Under the pieces are notes generated by a model. That model made no database searches. It was not told where the DNA came from and saw only the letters and a list, made by a program, of their open reading frames with translations. From assembly GCA_012517355.1 (NCBI GenBank), contig JAAYVD010000059.1:1-43535 (forward strand): DNA of 43,535 bases. Reading direction: 5' to 3'. Made by a program: the position numbers and the translations under genes. Shown in pieces: positions 39,600 to 43,535 of this stretch; the stretch's first letter is position 1; every line of letters begins with the position of its first letter. The DNA is from Candidatus Rifleibacteriota bacterium. Its GTDB lineage: Bacteria; Muiribacteriota; Ozemobacteria; Ozemobacterales; Ozemobacteraceae.

Positions 39600-40811
39600 T
39601 CATTCCGACCGCTTCAGCGAATGGCCGTTCAGGATGTCACGGGGGGAAAGGGAAGCCGCCGGCGGGGAAGCGGTCTGGCTCGCCGGCCATCCCTGCCCGG
39701 CGAGAGGATCGGGGCCGGAGGCGGCCGTCGCCACCCCGGCGGGAAAGGAAACCGGTGCGGGGGGAACCGCCACCGGGGGAACCGCCGCCGGGCCATCCGT
39801 GGGCCCCTCCGCCAGGCGGTTCCAGTCAGCCAGATCGGCCGCCACCACCGTCTCCACCGTCACCCGGGTGTGGTCGGCCACCAACCGCTGGCCGGCCGCC
39901 AGGTCGCGGTGGCCCGCCGTCCCTTCCCACGCCACCCCGCCCTCGACCAGGACCACCTCGGTGCCCGAGGCCTGGGCCCGCACTCCGAAGCGGGTGCCGG
40001 TAACCTCGACCCGGCCCTGCGGAGTCCGGACCCGGAACGGAGGCCGACCCGCCGCCCGGGGCCCCACCTCGAACCAGGCCACCCCGACAGGCAGGGAGAC
40101 CTCGTCAGGAGCCAGTTCGACGACCGTGTCCGCCCCGACGGCCACCCGGCCGCCCGGGTCGAGACGGAACTCGAGCCGCGACCCCGCCCCGGTCTGGAAA
40201 CGGGCGGGGACGCCCACGGCCAGCGGCCCGGGCGGCAAGCGCGGTTCCCAGGATCCGGCGGCCGCGGCCAGGACGATGGTGGCCGACGGACCGAGAGCGG
40301 CGACCGGCAGCGGAGCCGGAGTCACCGCGGGAACAGCCGGCAAAAGCGGCTGGGCCGGGAGGTCCGTCGGCGGGGTGGCTGGAGGGTTCCCCTCTCGCGG
40401 AGGGGTGGCAAGGCCGGACGTCCCGTTGGAAATCGGGCCAGGCCCGGCCGGGCCACCGCCACCCGAGAAGGCCAGCAGCGCCAGGCCCGCCGCCAGGGCC
40501 AGGGTTCCCACGACCTTCCACAGGAATGGAACCGCCGCCGGCCCGGGGGCTGGCGCCACCCGTTCCATCACGCGCGGCACGAGATCCAGGTCCGGCACGT
40601 GCGGACGCAGTCCCCGCAACCGCCCGTCGCCGCGGCGGACCGCCTCGAGGGCTTGCCGGCAGGCGGGGCAGCCGGCGAGATGCGTGTTGAGGTCGGCCGT
40701 CCGGGAAGGATCGAGAGTTCCTTCGGCAAGATCGAAGAGCAGCCCTTCCCGGTCACTGCCCAGGGGGCAGCCGGCGGCCGCAGGAGGATCGGTTGGTCGC
40801 TGGTTCGTCAT
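39600..40811 (-). CDS. Anti-sigma factor: zinc-finger (zf-HC2-like), membrane helix and FecR domain
   Basis: 403 aa. Residues 44-51 give HLAGCPACR, the HxxxCxxC of zinc-binding anti-sigma domains, in the context LFDLAEGTLDPSRTADLNTH. A single membrane helix lies at about 98-116 (WKVVGTLALAAGLALLAFS). The periplasmic part is a FecR domain at about 175-330 (ARFQTGAGSRLEFRLDPGGR, EVTGTRFGVRAQASGTEVVL, VEGGVAWEG). The C-terminus is SPRDILNGHSLK. The fusion fits a transmembrane anti-sigma factor that holds an ECF sigma at the membrane until a periplasmic signal. No sigma gene is adjacent; the only one in view is at 5564-6127. Its own upstream region carries a TGTAACC-N16 site, suggesting feedback. 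Confidence 0.9.
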   Translation of the reverse strand: MTNQRPTDPPAAAGCPLGSDREGLLFDLAEGTLDPSRTADLNTHLAGCPACRQALEAVRRGDGRLRGLRPHVPDLDLVPRVMERVAPAPGPAAVPFLWKVVGTLALAAGLALLAFSGGGGPAGPGPISNGTSGLATPPREGNPPATPPTDLPAQPLLPAVPAVTPAPLPVAALGPSATIVLAAAAGSWEPRLPPGPLAVGVPARFQTGAGSRLEFRLDPGGRVAVGADTVVELAPDEVSLPVGVAWFEVGPRAAGRPPFRVRTPQGRVEVTGTRFGVRAQASGTEVVLVEGGVAWEGTAGHRDLAAGQRLVADHTRVTVETVVAADLADWNRLAEGPTDGPAAVPPVAVPPAPVSFPAGVATAASGPDPLAGQGWPASQTASPPAASLSPRDILNGHSLKRSE

Positions 40812-40823
40812 GGCTTCATCCAG

Positions 40824-40852
40824 GACTTGTCGCGAACCAGGAAACGGTTACA
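40824..40852 (-). promoter_or_regulatory. Putative ECF-sigma promoter of the anti-sigma gene, site 9
   Basis: Minus-strand TGTAACC (40852-40846), 16 bases, CAAGTC (40829-40824). The -10 ends only 12 bases before the ATG at 40811, so a start about 7 bases on would give a nearly leaderless mRNA. Confidence 0.6.
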
Positions 40853-40938
40853 AAGAAATTCCCCCCATCCGTGGCACCGGTTCCCTGATGTGAAGAGGAG
40901 GAATTCAGGCGTAGGAGGGGGGAAAGCGGAAGGTCGGC

Positions 40939-41817
40939 TTACATCCCGGAGGGGGCGGGGGGACCCACATGGCCCTTCAGCAGGGCGCCAGGGCTGGCCA
41001 ACTGGGCATCGCCATCCTCTCTGGGGGCGAACCCGTCGAGGGTCGTGTGGAGGGCCTCAGGGTGGCCTTCCCCCCCGGAAACGGCCCCGCCCGCCGCGGG
41101 TTCGGACCCGCCCGCGGGGTCTTCGGGCACCGCACTGCCCGCCAGGTCCGGCTCGTAGGCTTTGAAGACCTCCCGGCCCCAGGGATCGGTGGGGTCGGCC
41201 TCGGAGGGCTGCCATTTCGCGATCTGCAGGTTTTCCCCGCTCACCCGCAGGGGGCGGCCGGGTTCCCACTCGAAGGGGGCGATCGCCGGCTTGTCGGGTT
41301 CCACGGTGACCTTGCCTTCGAGCAGGTGCACCATGCCGGTTTCGGAAGCCAGGGCGAAGGCGACCCGGGTGCCCCGGATGCCCAGGGTGGCACAGGGAAC
41401 CTTGATCCGGAGCTTTTTCCCGGGGGCGACCAGGAACCCCGCGATAAAGCGGCCCTCCGTGGTTTTGAACCCGTCCTCGGTCAGTTCCATCCGGCAGCGG
41501 CCCACGCAGTCGATCGAACTGCCGCCGGGCAGGGCCAGGGTGGCCCGCGAGTCGTCGGCCGCCAGGAAGAGGATCGACCCGAACGGAACCATCGACGGGT
41601 TGGCGGCCAATTGGATGGCCTGACCGGCGGGGGGTGCAACCTCACCGCCCTTCCCGGAGGCCTGGATCCCCGGAGTGGCAACGCCTGCCGTCGAAGATTG
41701 TGCGATCTCCTGGGAAGGGGATTTGGGGGAAGACTGCGTCCACCAGAGGAATCCGGCCCCGATCAGGAGGATGGCCACCACCACAACGACCAGACCGCCG
41801 CCCTTGGCACGGATCAT
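40939..41817 (-). CDS. Membrane-anchored FecR-domain protein
   Basis: 292 aa. The ATG at 41817 is chosen because AGGAGG lies about 6 bases upstream. N-terminal anchor (GGGLVVVVVAILLIGAGFLW, about 7-26) without a cytoplasmic domain, so unlike FecR proper it has no obvious sigma-binding part. The FecR-like core includes GSILFLAADDSRATLALPGG, KVPCATLGIRGTRVAFALAS and MVHLLEGKVTVEP. An acidic, Gly/Pro-rich tail ends ASPGALLKGHVG, a copy of the SPxxILxxH motif. It precedes the anti-sigma gene by 127 bases, in which a separate TGTAACC site lies. Confidence 0.82.
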   Translation of the reverse strand: MIRAKGGGLVVVVVAILLIGAGFLWWTQSSPKSPSQEIAQSSTAGVATPGIQASGKGGEVAPPAGQAIQLAANPSMVPFGSILFLAADDSRATLALPGGSSIDCVGRCRMELTEDGFKTTEGRFIAGFLVAPGKKLRIKVPCATLGIRGTRVAFALASETGMVHLLEGKVTVEPDKPAIAPFEWEPGRPLRVSGENLQIAKWQPSEADPTDPWGREVFKAYEPDLAGSAVPEDPAGGSEPAAGGAVSGGEGHPEALHTTLDGFAPREDGDAQLASPGALLKGHVGPPAPSGM

Positions 41818-41848
41818 GAGACCCTCCTGCAAAGCTGGAGTTTTCTTC

Positions 41849-41877
41849 ATTTTACCCGATCCCGGCCCGTGGTTACA
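41849..41877 (-). promoter_or_regulatory. Putative ECF-sigma promoter, site 10 (variant -10)
   Basis: Minus-strand TGTAACC (41877-41871), 16 bases, TAAAAT (41854-41849), 32 bases before the ATG at 41817. The -10 keeps the central AA but is otherwise closer to a housekeeping box. Confidence 0.5.
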
Positions 41878-41883
41878 CGGGCC
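41864..41883. other. Inverted repeat overlapping the site 10 -35 box
   Basis: GGCCCGTG-GTTA-CACGGGCC, 8-bp perfect arms. It lies about 76 bases beyond the aroC stop and contains the TGTAACC box. It could be the aroC 3' hairpin (no T-run) or an operator. Confidence 0.5.
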
Positions 41884-41959
41884 AGAGGGAACCGAAAATC
41901 TGCCGGTCAAGCGATCGGGAAATTCCTGAGCATCTCCTCGCCCGCCGAAATGGCCTGCC

Positions 41960-43132
41960 TCATCCCTTGGGCCGGGGAAGCCGGTACCGGAAGTGGGCCA
42001 GGGCGGCCCGCAGGTCGTCGAGCGTGTCGCCGCCGAATTTCTCGAGCATGGCCCCGGCCAGTTCCAGCGCTGCCATCGACTCGGCCACGGCCGCCAGGGA
42101 GTCGACCGCCGTGGTATCGGACCGGTAGAAAGCCGGAACGGCGGCCCGACCCGTCCGCAGATCGGCCGACCCCGTCCGGCACGGGCCGGGGATCGGCTTC
42201 ATGAAGCATCGCACGACCAGGCGCTCGCCATTGGTCATGCCGCCTTCGATCCCTCCGGCCAGGTTGGTCGGCCGGGTCCAGCCCGTCTTCGGGGAATACC
42301 GGATCGGATCCTGGGCCTTTTTTCCGGTCATGGCGCTCTGCGAGATGCCCTGGCCGATCTCGACCGCGCGCACCGCCGGGATCGCCATCAGGGCAGCTGC
42401 CAACCGGGCGTCGAGCCGGCGCGCCGGGTCGACATGGCTGCCCAGGCCCGGCGGCAGACCGTCGACCCAGACCTCGGCCACCCCGCCCAGGGAATCCCCG
42501 CGCTCGCGGGCTTCGTCGACCAGCCGTTTCCAGACGGGAACGACCCGGGCATCGGGGGTCGCGAAACACCCGCCTTGACGCGCGATCTTCTCCCGCATTC
42601 CCGCCACCGTCGTGCGGGCAGGCAGCCGGGCCGGCACCTCGCCCAACACGGCAGTGAACCCGACCGACCGGATGCCCGTCTCCTCGAGCAGCCGGCGGGC
42701 CGGCACCGACAGGGCGGCGCGGATCGCCGTCTCCCGGGCCGACGCCCGCTCCCGCACCGGCCGGGCATCGTCGAACCCGTATTTGAGGGCTCCCGCCAGG
42801 TCGGCGTGCCCGGGAATCGGCACCGTCAGCGGAGCCTCGGCGACCAGCTCCTCCTCCAGGGTCGGCGGCTCCAGGACCGCGAACCGGTGGTCGCGGTTCC
42901 AGATCAGCAGGCCGATCGGGCTGCCGATCGTCAGGCCCCGCCAGACCCCGGACAGGATCTCGACCTGGTCGGTCTCCACCAGCCGCCGCGGCCCGCGCCC
43001 GTAGCCGCCCTGCCGCCGATCCATCAGTCCGGCGAAATCCTCCGGCACGAGCGGCACCCCGGCCGGCATCCCCTCCAGGATCCCGAGCAAGGCCCGCCCG
43101 TGTGATTCGCCCGCCGTCAGATACCGCAGCAT
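41960..43132 (-). CDS. aroC: Chorismate synthase
   Basis: 390 aa, about the expected full length for the longer bacterial form. Converts 5-enolpyruvylshikimate-3-phosphate to chorismate with reduced FMN, the last step of the shikimate pathway, in the cytoplasm. Family motifs: N-terminal LRYLTAGESHGRALLGILEG, RRQGGYGRG, the central SARE-type segment RERASARETAIRAA, GSHVDPARRLD, GGIEGGMTNGERLVVRCFMK and RSDTTAV. The ATG at 43132 has only a GGTGG-type ribosome binding site. It is the only obvious housekeeping gene and is not clearly linked to the pilus-like cluster. Confidence 0.98.
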   Translation of the reverse strand: MLRYLTAGESHGRALLGILEGMPAGVPLVPEDFAGLMDRRQGGYGRGPRRLVETDQVEILSGVWRGLTIGSPIGLLIWNRDHRFAVLEPPTLEEELVAEAPLTVPIPGHADLAGALKYGFDDARPVRERASARETAIRAALSVPARRLLEETGIRSVGFTAVLGEVPARLPARTTVAGMREKIARQGGCFATPDARVVPVWKRLVDEARERGDSLGGVAEVWVDGLPPGLGSHVDPARRLDARLAAALMAIPAVRAVEIGQGISQSAMTGKKAQDPIRYSPKTGWTRPTNLAGGIEGGMTNGERLVVRCFMKPIPGPCRTGSADLRTGRAAVPAFYRSDTTAVDSLAAVAESMAALELAGAMLEKFGGDTLDDLRAALAHFRYRLPRPKG

Positions 43133-43207
43133 GCCACCAACCCCCGTCCTGGATTGCCGGCAAACCCCGACGGCCCACCGGCTCCCCCCAGCTTACCCGA
43201 AAAACCG

Positions 43208-43225
43208 TGCCTCCAGGCATTTTTT
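43208..43225 (+). terminator. Short hairpin with T-run upstream of aroC, possibly bidirectional
   Basis: TGCCT-CC-AGGCA followed by six T on the plus strand; on the minus strand the same hairpin is followed by CGG and five T. On the minus strand it would lie in the aroC leader, so attenuation is possible. Confidence 0.4.
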
Positions 43226-43230
43226 GTCAC

Positions 43231-43249
43231 CCGCTTCTGAAGCGGTTTT
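43231..43249 (+). terminator. Second hairpin with T-run upstream of aroC
   Basis: CCGCTT-CTG-AAGCGG followed by TTTT, six bases after the T-run of the first hairpin. Confidence 0.35.
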
Positions 43250-43514
43250 GCCATGAGCGAGGGTTCCCCAATTTCCCCCGGAAAGAGAGGACCCCTTGGC
43301 TCGCCGGAAACCACCCGCCCGAACGGGGTCCTGAAAATGGTGGAGGCCTGCGATTTCAGGCGGACAGCAACTCCAGGCGTTTTCGAGACCTCAGCCTGAC
43401 TTTCGCCAATAGGATTTTCTCCCCCGGGCAAATCGGCTATCCATGAGGATTTCCGCGGGCACCGCGGGTAACTGTAAATTTTGTAATTGGCTATGGACGC
43501 GGGGCATGGTGGTG

Positions 43515-43523
43515 TGATATATT
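43515..43523 (+). promoter_or_regulatory. Extended -10 element at the right edge
   Basis: TGA-TATATT in an AT-rich patch, facing right. It probably serves a gene beyond the window. Confidence 0.35.
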
Positions 43524-43535
43524 GATGGTGTAAGC

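Larger units (their letters stand above)
43133..43535. other. Upstream region of aroC to the window end
   Basis: 403 bases, less GC-rich than the rest, especially after 43450. It contains two T-flanked hairpins (43208-43249) and a plus-strand extended -10 near 43515. An open frame of 104 codons on the minus strand (43431-43117) lacks the local codon bias and is not called a gene. Confidence 0.6.

Noticed and set aside
40000-40005. GTAACC inside the anti-sigma gene, plus strand
   Set aside because: It is coding sequence, antisense to the gene, preceded by G, and the hexamer 16 bases on (GAGTCC) lacks the AA. No gene starts downstream on that strand.
43117-43431. A 104-codon minus-strand frame upstream of aroC
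   Set aside because: Mixed third-position base use, no ribosome binding site, overlaps the aroC start and contains the hairpins. It may be a decayed or repeated sequence but nothing supports a gene.
1-43535. Transposase, integrase, tRNA, rRNA or phage genes
   Set aside because: None were recognised on either strand, so the repeat elements, if mobile, must be moved by enzymes encoded elsewhere.

Overview
The window reads as very GC-rich bacterial DNA with coding density near 90% and C/G-ending codons almost everywhere. A secretin with PilP-like partners, OmpA-domain proteins, lipoproteins and many Sec or prepilin signal peptides point to a diderm envelope. No rRNA or other taxonomic marker is present. 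From memory only, the pattern would suit an uncultivated deep lineage such as Riflebacteria/Ozemobacteria, and I hold that loosely. Apart from chorismate synthase (aroC) at the right edge, nearly everything belongs to one type IV pilus / type II secretion-like envelope system.

Layout. 1-2355 (+): two PilP/GspC-like proteins and a short secretin, closed by a good terminator. 2696-5297 (+): a transglutaminase-fold cell-wall-hydrolase-like protein and a secreted partner. 16864-5564 (-): a long run with a second transglutaminase/partner pair, then module B (OmpA, GspK-like, GspI-like, GspJ-like), then module A (OmpA, K, I, J) ending in an ECF sigma factor. 20539-17125 (-): module C (K, I, J). 21008-29789 and 29939-38601 (+): modules D and E, two divergent tandem copies of about 8.7 kb. 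Each encodes a secreted leader protein, K, a lipoprotein, I, J, a FecR-domain protein and a TPR protein. 41817-38651 (-): a FecR-domain membrane protein, a zinc-finger/FecR anti-sigma factor and a secreted endonuclease/exonuclease/phosphatase-family protein. 43132-41960 (-): aroC.

How it may work. In type II secretion, GspK, GspI and GspJ form the pseudopilus tip. The window has five K/I/J sets in two lineages (A-C and D-E), one secretin, and no assembly ATPase, platform protein, prepilin peptidase or major pilin. I infer that interchangeable tips are assembled by machinery encoded elsewhere. Nine intergenic sites share TGTAACC, exactly 16 bases, then a hexamer usually of the form (G/C)AA(G/T)NC. 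They lie upstream of most transcription units, including the anti-sigma gene. This looks like an ECF promoter, which would make the cluster a regulon of the encoded sigma/anti-sigma pair.

Two further patterns stand out. A dispersed element of about 80 bp made of three hairpins lies inside open reading frames, mostly between the start codon and the prepilin or signal peptide, in several frames and both orientations. A short motif, (S)PxxILxxH, recurs near the ends of seven otherwise different envelope proteins.
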